From Candidatus Hydrogenedentota bacterium (lineage in GTDB: Bacteria > Hydrogenedentota > Hydrogenedentia > Hydrogenedentiales > CAITNO01), in assembly GCA_903922535.1 (NCBI GenBank), contig CAIXUF010000117.1, positions 1 through 10,402 on the forward strand: a stretch of DNA of 10,402 bases, read 5' to 3'. Position 1 is the stretch's first letter, and each line of letters opens with the position of its first letter. The position numbers and the translations under genes are program-made. Positions 1 to 6,734 of the stretch are shown in pieces. The notes beneath the pieces were generated by a model. That model made no database searches and had not been told where the DNA came from. It worked only from the letters and a program-made list of their open reading frames with translations.

Positions 1-943
1 AGAGCGCCATGCAAGCCAGCAAACGGGCTATCTCCGAAAGGCGCATCAATTCGAAATGTCGTTTCAGCGGAAAGAAGAACAGCCCGAGCATGAGCACGTT
101 TTCGCATATACCAAACCAGGGGACATGCGCCCTCAGGAAGGGCTGGCTCTGGATCAGGCAGAGGATGGCCAGGAAAAAGGCAACGGACCATGCCATCCCG
201 CGCCGGTGTTCCTTTAACATGCCCGCCGGCGCATGCTGCCGCCAGCGCTCAAGATCTTTCTGCTTCATCCAAAGAACACTGCCAAACAGGCCGACAAATG
301 CGCCGAGAGGGCCCAGGGCCGCCGGCGCCGCCTTGAGGGGAATGGCCGTCTTGGTGAATGCCATGGTGGCTGCCGAAAGCGACGGCGCGACCGCCAGCGA
401 CCACGCCCCCTGCAGTTCCTCCGCGTTCTGCCCCAGCAGGGTCCGCGCCTTCTGCAGGCGCATTTTCACCGCACTCTCGCCCAGGCCCGTCAGGTGCGCT
501 ATCTCGCCTATCTTCAATTGCTGGCCGTAGTGAAGGGCCAGGACTTCACGGCTGTTTTCATCCAGCCGCCCCACCAGTTGCCAAAGCGTGGTGGCAGCGT
601 CGCGATCGCAGACTGCGCGGCACGAATCAGACACGGTCTCCGCTTCGGAAAGGTCCATCTTCTTCTCTCCCTCGGTTCTCCGTCCTTTGCCCCGCAGGAA
701 ATCCACGCACAGCCGCCGCAGAATCATGAACAGCCACGGCCCAAACGCGTCGCGGTTCCTGAGGGTGGGCAGGGATAAATAGGCGCGCAGGAACGTATCC
801 TGGCAGAGGTCTCGCGCATCCTCCCGGTCGTAGACCCGCGCCAGCGCGCAGGCAAACAGCGGTCCTTCGTACCGTTCCACCAGCGCGGCAAATGCCTCAG
901 GGCGCCCTCCCAACACCGCGTCCACCGCCTCTCTCGTCTCCAT
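1..943 (-). CDS. ECF-type RNA polymerase sigma factor with fused membrane C-terminus (partial)
   Basis: Seen: an open frame of 314 codons from ATG at 943 runs off the left edge without a stop. The start follows AAAGGAG at good spacing. Residues about 12-90 match sigma region 2, with DLCQDTFLRAY at 45-55 and a PWLFMILRRLCVDFLR stretch at 69-84 typical of regions 2.2-2.4. Residues about 118-172 match region 4, with the helix-turn-helix IGEIAHLTGLGESAVKMRL at 145-163. After an Ala/Pro-rich linker (about 185-212) come hydrophobic segments near 207-225, 251-266 and 275-293, so the C-terminus is probably in the inner membrane. Role inferred: an extracytoplasmic-function sigma factor tethered to or sensing through the membrane, directing RNA polymerase to a small regulon. 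No separate anti-sigma gene is visible beside it; the fused membrane part may do that job. It lies 119 bp downstream of the DUF1648-like gene on the same strand and probably has its own promoter. The family call is secure; the role of the membrane part is not. Confidence 0.88.
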   Translation of the reverse strand, partial: METREAVDAVLGGRPEAFAALVERYEGPLFACALARVYDREDARDLCQDTFLRAYLSLPTLRNRDAFGPWLFMILRRLCVDFLRGKGRRTEGEKKMDLSEAETVSDSCRAVCDRDAATTLWQLVGRLDENSREVLALHYGQQLKIGEIAHLTGLGESAVKMRLQKARTLLGQNAEELQGAWSLAVAPSLSAATMAFTKTAIPLKAAPAALGPLGAFVGLFGSVLWMKQKDLERWRQHAPAGMLKEHRRGMAWSVAFFLAILCLIQSQPFLRAHVPWFGICENVLMLGLFFFPLKRHFELMRLSEIARLLACMAL

Positions 944-979
944 ATTCGCTCCTTTCCCGTCAATCGGTTGCGTCACACC

Positions 980-1011
980 TATTAGACGAGTGGGCGGGAC
1001 AAACGGTCAAA
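980..1011 (-). promoter_or_regulatory. ECF-like promoter candidate for the sigma factor gene
   Basis: On the minus strand TTTGACC (1011-1005) is followed after 16 bases by CGTCTAATA (988-980). A CGTC-type -10 element at 16-17 bases from the -35 element is common at ECF-dependent promoters, which often drive their own sigma gene. The start codon at 943 is about 37 bases further on, leaving room for a short leader with the AAAGGAG ribosome site. The same stretch could be read as a weak sigma70 promoter (TTGACC, 18 bases, TCTAAT). Autoregulation is inference. Confidence 0.4.
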
Positions 1012-1062
1012 CCGGCTTCGATGCCTGCCTGATGGCAACTGCGGGTAGGGGCATGGGCACTC

Positions 1063-1563
1063 TCAAACGCGTCCGAACCTGACGAGCACGAGGGCAATCC
1101 AGAAGGCCATGAACACCAGGAAGGCATACAGGCCGCGAAACTTCATCTTCTTTGCCTTGCCCAGGTTCACTTGGATTGCCTGCCAGAACACATCCAACAC
1201 GACCCACATGATGCCCGCCCCCTGCAGGCACACCCATGCCGCCAGAAAGGCGGCGGTGGATTCCTTGCGTTCCGGCGCGAACCAGTATTCTTTGTTGATC
1301 AGGTTGATGGGTGGATTTTCAGCGCCGAGAATTACCGCTTTCACCACGAAGGCGAGCCCCACAAAAAGGACCGTCATACCGGCGGCCAATGATACCATGA
1401 GAATGAAGAACCATCTCTTGCCCATGTAGGCATCGGGCGTTCCCGTGAAGTCGAAGTGTGAAGCTACCCTGTCAGGAAAGCCCGGGTAGTACCGCATCGC
1501 GAGCCACACAAACACAGCCAGGGGAACCACCGTAAGTACCAGCGACAATGCGAACATACTCAC
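1063..1563 (-). CDS. DUF1648-like multi-pass membrane protein
   Basis: A 166-aa protein that starts with GTG at 1563, or with ATG at 1557, six bases further in; AGGAGGT lies just upstream and fits both. Hydrophobic segments at about residues 5-23, 50-76, 104-126 and 144-162 predict four membrane helices. Between the first two is the stretch HFDFTGTPDAYMGKRWFF (36-53), close to the DUF1648 signature in which a His and a G.PD motif precede a Lys and an aromatic run. DUF1648 is found in SdpI-type immunity/signalling membrane proteins and many uncharacterised ones; its biochemical role is not established in general. It lies 74 bp after the 106-aa membrane protein gene and 119 bp before the sigma factor gene, all on one strand, so co-transcription with the upstream pair is plausible. 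The last 20 residues are basic and hydrophobic. Family call fairly sure; function unknown. Confidence 0.8.
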   Translation of the reverse strand: MSMFALSLVLTVVPLAVFVWLAMRYYPGFPDRVASHFDFTGTPDAYMGKRWFFILMVSLAAGMTVLFVGLAFVVKAVILGAENPPINLINKEYWFAPERKESTAAFLAAWVCLQGAGIMWVVLDVFWQAIQVNLGKAKKMKFRGLYAFLVFMAFWIALVLVRFGRV

Positions 1564-1637
1564 AATACCTCCTATCCTTGGAAGGCGAGAGACACGAAAA
1601 ACCTGGGATACGACCGCCCTTCACCGGTTTCATTTCA

Positions 1638-1958
1638 TCATAGCACCGTCAGAAAGAGGAGAAAGGAAACCAGATAGACGGCGCCGGCCAGCACGGCCGG
1701 AACGCAGCAGAACAAAAACGTGATGGCCGACAGAAAGCGCGATGGTCTCGACAACAGCAGGCGGGTCCCCCAGAGTCCCAAAGCCATGCTGGTTATTCCG
1801 CACACGACCAACAGCAGCAGGGAGGCGTTCCATACCGTGGCGGGCGCGATCTCCCGGGTCTTAAAGCCCAAGGTGACAAGCCGGTTCAGGCACAGGATTG
1901 GAACGGGCTGAAACAGCACTCCGCAGACGGGCACGCAATAGTCCCACCGGATCTTCAT
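1638..1958 (-). CDS. small multi-pass membrane protein, function unknown
   Basis: A 106-aa protein beginning MKIRWDYCVP. The frame is open further upstream, but ATG at 1958 is chosen because it overlaps the stop codon of the preceding gene in an ATGA arrangement (4 bp), a classic sign of translational coupling; upstream residues in this frame are low-complexity and shadow the previous gene. Hydrophobic stretches at about residues 8-26, 43-65 and 74-104 predict three or four membrane helices; almost the whole protein lies in the membrane, with a short basic loop near 31-36. I recognise no family. Because it is coupled to the caspase-like protein upstream, a partner or membrane anchor role is possible, but this is inference only. 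Confidence 0.7.
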   Translation of the reverse strand: MKIRWDYCVPVCGVLFQPVPILCLNRLVTLGFKTREIAPATVWNASLLLLVVCGITSMALGLWGTRLLLSRPSRFLSAITFLFCCVPAVLAGAVYLVSFLLFLTVL

Positions 1959-2704
1959 GGCTGTTCCCCCATGGTCATCCCGCAATCCCCCAGGCATTCC
2001 GCCCGCGACTGCGCCATGGCAGCGGCGAGATTGTGCGGTTCCCGAAAGAACTTCCAGACTCCCGACGGAATGGCAACCAGTGTGTTCCTGTAAAACACGG
2101 TGAGAAAATCCCACACGCCCATCGCGCTTTCCATGCGGGCATTGCCCTCATTCATGGCATCGCAAAGCGTCTGGCTTCGGGCCCAGCGCCGGAGAAAATA
2201 GAAATAGAAGATTTCCGAGGCGGAATTGCCGGGGTGCCCGATGTATGCCTTCGCTCCGGCCTTGAGCCAGTCCGGCCACTGCTTCAGATTGTGGCATCCC
2301 GTGTTATAGACAAACCTTAGCCGCTTTCGGTGCTCCTCCGGGATTTCGTTGACCCACTTCATGTAATTGTTGGTGTGGGCGAGAAGATAAACATCCACCA
2401 CCGGATACTTGAGCAGCGCTGCGTCCAGGCAGGCAATGAATTCTTCCTTGCAGTCATCCCTCTTGGATTCGGTAAAGTACTTCGCATCGCTGTAGCACCT
2501 GTCAAGATATCCCTTTGTTGAAATATAAGATCCCCACTGCGCGAAGGGTACTTCCGTATCTCGAATCGCCAATGCGGTTCGAGATTCTTTCCCGGGCGGA
2601 GCACTGGCTGAAAAGAACGGCCTCTCCTGGATGAACAGGAACACCGCGCAGAAAGAAACGGCGGATAACGACAGGAGCGCGAAAGTGCAACGCAGTCTCT
2701 TCAT
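1955..2704 (-). CDS. membrane-anchored protein resembling caspase/C25/CHAT-type cysteine peptidases
   Basis: A 249-aa protein starting with ATG at 2704, preceded by GGGAG at about 8 bases. Residues 7-25 form one hydrophobic segment after MKRLR, so it is a signal anchor or uncleaved signal; Cys19 has Phe before it and does not fit a lipobox. The rest should be outside the inner membrane. Residues 101-110 (PVVDVYLLAH) look like a beta strand ending in a His, 128-137 (RLRFVYNTGC) like a strand ending in a Cys, and 147-157 (LKAGAKAYIGH) like the GA..YIG strand that follows the catalytic Cys in gingipain and CHAT peptidases. An aromatic helix and LCDAMNEGN (180-188) follow, as a sla.A...A-type helix does in those families. 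His110 and Cys137 would be the dyad. This is pattern recognition, not an alignment: the HG motif is replaced by HT, so the protein may be inactive or from another family. First gene of a minus-strand run with a sigma70-like promoter upstream. Confidence 0.72.
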   Translation of the reverse strand: MKRLRCTFALLSLSAVSFCAVFLFIQERPFFSASAPPGKESRTALAIRDTEVPFAQWGSYISTKGYLDRCYSDAKYFTESKRDDCKEEFIACLDAALLKYPVVDVYLLAHTNNYMKWVNEIPEEHRKRLRFVYNTGCHNLKQWPDWLKAGAKAYIGHPGNSASEIFYFYFLRRWARSQTLCDAMNEGNARMESAMGVWDFLTVFYRNTLVAIPSGVWKFFREPHNLAAAMAQSRAECLGDCGMTMGEQP

Positions 2705-2744
2705 GGTACTTCTCCCGGAAGTTCACCCAAGTCTACAGACAAAG

Positions 2745-2773
2745 ATTCTAGACCACGGAAACAGCAGGCTCAA
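2745..2773 (-). promoter_or_regulatory. sigma70-like promoter for the caspase-like gene and downstream membrane genes
   Basis: Minus strand: TTGAGC (2773-2768), a spacer of exactly 17 bases, then TAGAAT (2750-2745). Matches to consensus are 4 of 6 and 5 of 6. The expected start of transcription is about 30 bases before the ATG at 2704, which suits a leader carrying the GGGAG ribosome site. The element lies in the 262-bp divergent gap shared with the plus-strand DUF4838 gene. Confidence 0.5.
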
Positions 2774-2934
2774 GATTCTGGCACGGCGACTGCGCTGAAG
2801 GCCCGGGACAATAGCGGGTTGGCCTGAAGGTTTCACCGTTTCGAGTGAAGTAACGGCAAAACTCGGCGACAGATTTGGGTTACAGTGAGAACAGCGTTCT
2901 TTCGGCTATCGGTGTAAGATATGAGGGTTAGACC

Positions 2935-2949
2935 TCAATGAATCATTGA
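2935..2949. promoter_or_regulatory. perfect 15-bp palindrome, possible operator upstream of the DUF4838 gene
   Basis: TCAATGA-A-TCATTGA is a perfect inverted repeat with 7-bp arms and a single central base. It sits 17 bases before the chosen ATG (2967) and overlaps the start of the ribosome-site region, just downstream of a weak -10-like TAAGAT (2915-2920) for which I see no good -35. The position would suit a repressor operator. No regulator for it is recognisable in the window. Confidence 0.4.
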
Positions 2950-2966
2950 AGGAAGGCGTCCCGGAT

Positions 2967-5078
2967 ATGAATAAAATATGTTTCGGCTTGTTGGTTTCCG
3001 CGTTTCTCGCCCTGCCTGCCTCAGGTCTTGAGATCGTCAGAGACGGCACCCCAACCGCGACCATTGTCGTCGATCCCGACGCAAGCGGCCAGGTCAAAGA
3101 CGCTGTCAATATCTTCGTCTCGTGCATTGAAGAGGCTACCGGGGCGAAGTTGCCGGTCGTTGCCGCTTCGCCGGAATCCGGGAATGTCATTTGTCTTGGG
3201 CGCGGGGTCTGGAGCGCCGCGCTGAATGCCGAACTCGCCGGAATGGATGAAGACGGGTTCCTCGTGGCGTTTCCCGACGCCCGGACCATGGTTATTGTCG
3301 GCGCGGCGGATTGGGGGACGGAATTCGGCGTGTATGAGCTGCTGGAGCGCTATGCCGGTGTTCGGTGGCTGATGCCGGGTCCGAACGGGACGGACATTCC
3401 GGCGCAGAAGACGATAGATGTGCCGCCAGAGCCCATTCGACAGGAACCGGCGTTCTTCTCGCGACTGTTCAGCGGACTTGCCGGCGACGTGCAGCAGACA
3501 TGGGCGCGGCGAAACCGCATGCACGGACGCGTGAACTTCCACCACAACCTGCTGAACCTGTTCCCACCGGAAACGTACACAAAGACGCATCCGGAGTTCT
3601 TTCCGATTCGCGGCTGCAAACGTTTCCTGCCCGAAACAAACAACACCGAGGGCTGGCAGCCCTGCTTCACGGCGCCGGGCATCGTCGAGGAGGCAATTGC
3701 CAACATCAACGCCTACTTTGACGCGCATCCGGACGCGACGTCCTATTCCCTCGGCGCCAACGACAGCAGCGGGTATTGCGAATGCGAACACTGTCTCGCG
3801 CGCATCCCGGGCGGGAAGAATTCCCTGGGACTGGTCGATCATTCGGACCTCTTTTACGATTGGGCCAACCGGGTCATTGAGGGCGTGCTGGCGAAGCATC
3901 CGGACAAATGGTTCGGATGTCTCGCCTACAGCGAAGCGGCGGACCCGCCCAAGAGCGTCAACGTGCACCCGCGCCTGATACCGTACATGACCTACGACCG
4001 CATGAAGTGGGTTGACGGAAAGCTCCGCGCAACCGGCGAAGCGCTGACGCAGGCGTGGCATGAGAAGAGTCCCGTGGTCGGCTGGTACGATTACATATAC
4101 GGCACGCCCTACGTGCTGCCGCGCGTGTGGTTCCATCACATGGCCGACTACTATCGTTTCGGCCACGCCAACGGCGTCCGCGCCCTCTACGCGGAGGCCT
4201 ATCCGAACTGGGGTGAGGGACCCAAATTGTACGTGGCGCTTAAACTTCAATGGGATCCGAACTGGGACGTCGAAGCGCTGCTGAACGACTGGTACGTCCG
4301 GTGTGTGGGGGCGGCGGCGGCTCCCTTTCTAGCGCGGTACTATGCCCACTGGGAAACGTTCTGGACCGAACGGGCACCCAAGTCCGCGTGGTTCACGGAA
4401 GCAGGACAATACCTCGACTTCTCCAGTCCCGCATACCTCCGCGACGTGGCGTTCGATGAGATTAAAGAGAGCCGCTCGTTGCTCGAGACCGCGTTGGCGA
4501 AGGCCGCCACGGACAAGCAGAAGGCGCGGGCGAAAGTCCTGCTCGATGCGTTCGAGTACTACGAGGCCACGGCGTACGCGTTCAAGACGGCGGCGGAGGA
4601 GGGGGGCGTGGTTATTGAGTCGGAGAAGCAGGCGCTCGATCTGCTCAACGGAGTCGATGAGGCTGCACGCTGTGCCGGGAGGCGCCGGCATCTTGCGTTG
4701 GAGGTGTTCCCGAAAGATCCCCTGCTCCAGCATCCGATCCCGATCACGCTAAGTGACACCATGCTGGGCGACACGTGGGCTGGAGGCGGACTCTGGCGCA
4801 CCTATGACCTTGTGGCGCGGGAAGACGGACCGGTGCGCGCGCGCATGCGGCAATTGGCGGAAAACGCCCTGTCGCCTGACGTAAAGGCGCAGGCCGCCAT
4901 GATGCTGGCGCTTGTTGAGGGCCGCGTGCAGTCACTGACACAGAATGCCTCCTTCGAGGAAGGGGACGGCGATTTACCGAAGGGATGGTCCCTATGGGTG
5001 GCGGAGGGGGGGGGACGATGCGGCGCACGGACGAACTCGCGCACGCCGGCCCTTGTTCGGTGCTCTGCGACGGCGTGA
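2967..5078 (+). CDS. secreted DUF4838 family putative glycoside hydrolase, main part, frame interrupted near its C-terminus
   Basis: ATG at 2967 is chosen over the in-frame TTG at 2946 because it starts directly on a signal peptide (MNKICFGLLVSAFLALPASG) and has GGAAGG about 10 bases upstream. The 703-residue frame holds an N-terminal alpha/beta domain (about 22-155) ending in GTEFGVYELLERYAGVRW (117-134), the hallmark that precedes the catalytic barrel in GH67-like and DUF4838 proteins. The barrel region (about 160-460) has FPPETYTKTHPEFFPI at 199-214 and ANDSSGYCECEHC at 264-276, with Cys271, 273 and 276 forming C-x-C-x2-C and Asp266 a possible active-site acid. A helical part follows (about 490-570). 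Function inferred: periplasmic or outer-surface cleavage of an acidic or complex glycan; substrate unknown. From about residue 660 a jelly-roll carbohydrate-binding-like domain begins (NASFEEGDGDLPKGWSLW), but after the G run at 5006-5014 the frame reads about 20 aberrant residues to a stop at 5078. The rest of that domain is in the -1 frame to 5413; joined, the protein would be 815 residues, close to the 785-residue paralogue in this window. Confidence 0.85.
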   Translation: MNKICFGLLVSAFLALPASGLEIVRDGTPTATIVVDPDASGQVKDAVNIFVSCIEEATGAKLPVVAASPESGNVICLGRGVWSAALNAELAGMDEDGFLVAFPDARTMVIVGAADWGTEFGVYELLERYAGVRWLMPGPNGTDIPAQKTIDVPPEPIRQEPAFFSRLFSGLAGDVQQTWARRNRMHGRVNFHHNLLNLFPPETYTKTHPEFFPIRGCKRFLPETNNTEGWQPCFTAPGIVEEAIANINAYFDAHPDATSYSLGANDSSGYCECEHCLARIPGGKNSLGLVDHSDLFYDWANRVIEGVLAKHPDKWFGCLAYSEAADPPKSVNVHPRLIPYMTYDRMKWVDGKLRATGEALTQAWHEKSPVVGWYDYIYGTPYVLPRVWFHHMADYYRFGHANGVRALYAEAYPNWGEGPKLYVALKLQWDPNWDVEALLNDWYVRCVGAAAAPFLARYYAHWETFWTERAPKSAWFTEAGQYLDFSSPAYLRDVAFDEIKESRSLLETALAKAATDKQKARAKVLLDAFEYYEATAYAFKTAAEEGGVVIESEKQALDLLNGVDEAARCAGRRRHLALEVFPKDPLLQHPIPITLSDTMLGDTWAGGGLWRTYDLVAREDGPVRARMRQLAENALSPDVKAQAAMMLALVEGRVQSLTQNASFEEGDGDLPKGWSLWVAEGGGRCGARTNSRTPALVRCSATA

Positions 5079-5413
5079 AACGGGGCGGGCCCAACCAGCT
5101 CCTGGACGCCGCACCGGGGAAGTACGGACTGGTTTGTTTCGTGTATGTTCCGGCGGGGCAGGTTGCGAAGGGCACCGTAGAGCTGTCGTTGACGCTGCGT
5201 GACGGCGGGGGTAACAACCTGCCGTCGTCCTCCTCCAAGGTGCAACCCGTGCCGGGACGCTGGACGGCCCTTGGCCTCGTGGCCGATGTCCCGGCGAAAA
5301 TCGCGAACGACGAGGTCAGGCAACTGTTGCCCATCCTTATCGTGAACGGCTTTGAGACGGGGCAGCGCGTCTACATTGATGACCTGGTACTCTGCCGGTT
5401 GGGCGGGCAGTAG
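4985..5413 (+). pseudogene. out-of-frame C-terminal jelly-roll domain of the preceding DUF4838 protein
   Basis: This reading frame has an ATG at 4985, but no separate start is likely: the true coding part begins at the G run near 5007-5014. Read as a continuation of the DUF4838 protein it gives TMRRTDELAHAGPCSVLCDG, then strand-rich residues ending YIDDLVLCRLGGQ and a TAG at 5411. This is the pattern of a CBM4/CBM22-like beta-sandwich (opening N.SFE.GDGD.P.GW in the upstream frame, closing YIDD). It probably helps hold the enzyme on its glycan. The split domain implies a one-base deficit or two-base excess in the G run, whether real, programmed or a sequencing error. If the frames are joined this is not a separate gene. 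Confidence 0.75.
5006..5014 (+). repeat. G9 mononucleotide tract at the frame break of the DUF4838 gene
   Basis: Nine consecutive Gs lie exactly where the coding frame of the DUF4838 gene changes. Ten Gs or seven Gs would restore one open frame from 2967 to 5413; nine leave the domain split. Long G runs are prone to slipped-strand mispairing, polymerase slippage and base-calling error. Confidence 0.9.
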
Positions 5414-5690
5414 ATGGGACACGGCTCCGGGTCTGCCGCCAAAGAGCGAGCAAGACGGGGAGGAGACGGCGCAGGGTCAAAACATTCAGTCGAACGGTCG
5501 CTGAACTAAAGACAACACAGCCGCTTATAAACGTGTTTGCGGGTTCAATCCGCTCACCCGTAGATATGCAGACGACCGGCAAGTGCGGGTTGGCCTTCGG
5601 GAGGGAAGCTCCGGACACTTTCACTGCAACCTTCCGGGATATCGAATAGTCGAATGTATATTGACTCTTGATTTGGACGTGGAGACCGGC
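5414..5690. other. 277-bp intergenic region with a small hairpin
   Basis: No convincing gene is seen here. A hairpin at 5485-5505 has arms TTCAGtCGA and TCGCTGAA (8 pairs with one bulged T) around an ACGG loop. It has no T-run after it on the plus strand, so it is at best a weak terminator of the DUF4838 gene. A tRNA T-arm-like string at about 5549-5563 lacks the rest of a tRNA. I find no good sigma70 promoter for the next gene; the nearest candidates match consensus poorly. Confidence 0.35.
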
Positions 5691-6704
5691 ATGACTATCT
5701 GCAAATCAACCCTGACGCGTGTGCTGCTGAAAAGCCTTGGCATAGCCGCCGCTCTTGTCATCGTATTACTCCTGGTGGTTCTGTTTGCCGCCATCTTCAT
5801 TAATCCCCGTGTTCAAGCTGAACAGGATCTGTCCCGGAGTTCCCTGCTGACTGCGCCGCCGCCGCCCTTGAAAGAGTCGCTGACCTTCAAAGTTGTGACA
5901 TTCAACATCGCGGACGCCCACCTGTTTACCGGAAACCGGCCGGAACGCATGCGTGCCATCGCAGTAAAGCTAACCGAGCTGGATCCGGATCTCGTGGGCC
6001 TGCAGGAATCCTTTGTGGAGGCGGACCGGAATCTGCTGCTGGAGTCGCTCACCGGTTCCAGGCTGAAGCATCACGTCATGTTTCCCGCCGCCACGGTTGG
6101 GAACGGCCTTCTCATCCTGAGCGCCTTTCCCATTCAGGAAGCCTTCTTTCACCGGTACCAGAACTCGAATTCCTGGTATAAACTCTGGCAGGGCGACTGG
6201 TGGGCGGGAAAAGGCGTGGGACTGGCCCGGATACTGTTGCCCAACGGCGCAAATCTCGACTTTTACGACACCCACGCCCAAGCCGGACGCGGTGACCCTG
6301 CCAACGCAATCGCACGCGTTGGCCAGATGAAGGAATTGGCGGCGTTCATTAACGCGTCACGCCTGCCCGACGGTCCTGCGTTTCTCGTGGGGGATCTTAA
6401 TGCGCGGAAAGGCCAGCACGATCTTGACATCGCCGTTGAACAAGCCGGGCTGCAATGGGCCATGACCCTCGAACCCGGTGTGGATCATGTCTTCTCTGTG
6501 AACAGCCCGCATTATGCATATGAAACGCTGGAGACGGTCAAAATCGTGGGGACTACCCAGGGAAGCAGGCCAGCACTCATGCTGAGCCATGCGCCCGGCC
6601 TGCGGGACTTGTGGAACGCATGGTTTGGACAACCGGGCCCCACCGCGCTCAGCGACCATTCCGGCGTCATGTCCACCATCCGTGTTGTCCCAAGAACTTC
6701 ATGA
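5691..6704 (+). CDS. membrane-anchored neutral sphingomyelinase-like phosphodiesterase (endonuclease/exonuclease/phosphatase fold)
   Basis: The 337-aa product from ATG 5691 is preferred over the in-frame GTG at 5583 because GGAG lies 6 bases upstream and a signal anchor follows at once (hydrophobic residues 11-37). Residues 66-332 form a DNase I/EEP-type domain: FNIAD with Asn72, LVGLQES with Glu106 (metal ligand), YDTHAQA with His195, GDLNAR with Asp235 and Asn237, and LSDHSG with Asp322 and His323. Spacing and motifs, above all NGLLILSAFPIQE (138-150) and GDWWAGKGVG (168-177), resemble the eukaryotic neutral sphingomyelinase group, which carries a P-loop-like GDWFSGKAVG motif and releases phosphocholine from sphingomyelin. 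Likely reaction: metal-dependent phosphodiester cleavage of a lipid head group, at the outer face of the inner membrane. The true substrate is unknown; other EEP enzymes act on phosphoinositides or nucleic acids. It follows the DUF4838 gene by 277 bp and meets the next gene tail to tail with only 30 bp between stops. Confidence 0.85.
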   Translation: MTICKSTLTRVLLKSLGIAAALVIVLLLVVLFAAIFINPRVQAEQDLSRSSLLTAPPPPLKESLTFKVVTFNIADAHLFTGNRPERMRAIAVKLTELDPDLVGLQESFVEADRNLLLESLTGSRLKHHVMFPAATVGNGLLILSAFPIQEAFFHRYQNSNSWYKLWQGDWWAGKGVGLARILLPNGANLDFYDTHAQAGRGDPANAIARVGQMKELAAFINASRLPDGPAFLVGDLNARKGQHDLDIAVEQAGLQWAMTLEPGVDHVFSVNSPHYAYETLETVKIVGTTQGSRPALMLSHAPGLRDLWNAWFGQPGPTALSDHSGVMSTIRVVPRTS

Positions 6705-6734
6705 GAGACCAAGCTCCACCGGCCCTTGCGGTTG

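Noticed and set aside
3021..4250. 409-codon open frame on the minus strand opposite the first DUF4838 gene
   Set aside because: It is antisense to a clearly recognisable protein, has no recognisable domain and is explained by GC-rich codon bias.
5549..5563. tRNA T-arm-like string GCGGGTTCAATCCGC
   Set aside because: No matching acceptor, D or anticodon arms upstream, and the stem register is wrong for a T-arm.
5337..5624. 95-codon minus-strand frame across the end of the DUF4838 gene and the following gap
   Set aside because: It has an AAGG before a GTG start but overlaps conserved jelly-roll coding on the other strand and its product looks low-complexity and Arg/Ser-rich.
5583..5690. In-frame upstream GTG start for the sphingomyelinase-like protein
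   Set aside because: The extra 36 residues are not signal-like, whereas ATG 5691 has GGAG and leads straight into a signal anchor.
6705..6734. Bidirectional terminator in the 30-bp convergent gap
   Set aside because: Only a 4-bp ACCG/CGGT stem is present near 6717-6731 and no proper T-run follows it in either direction.
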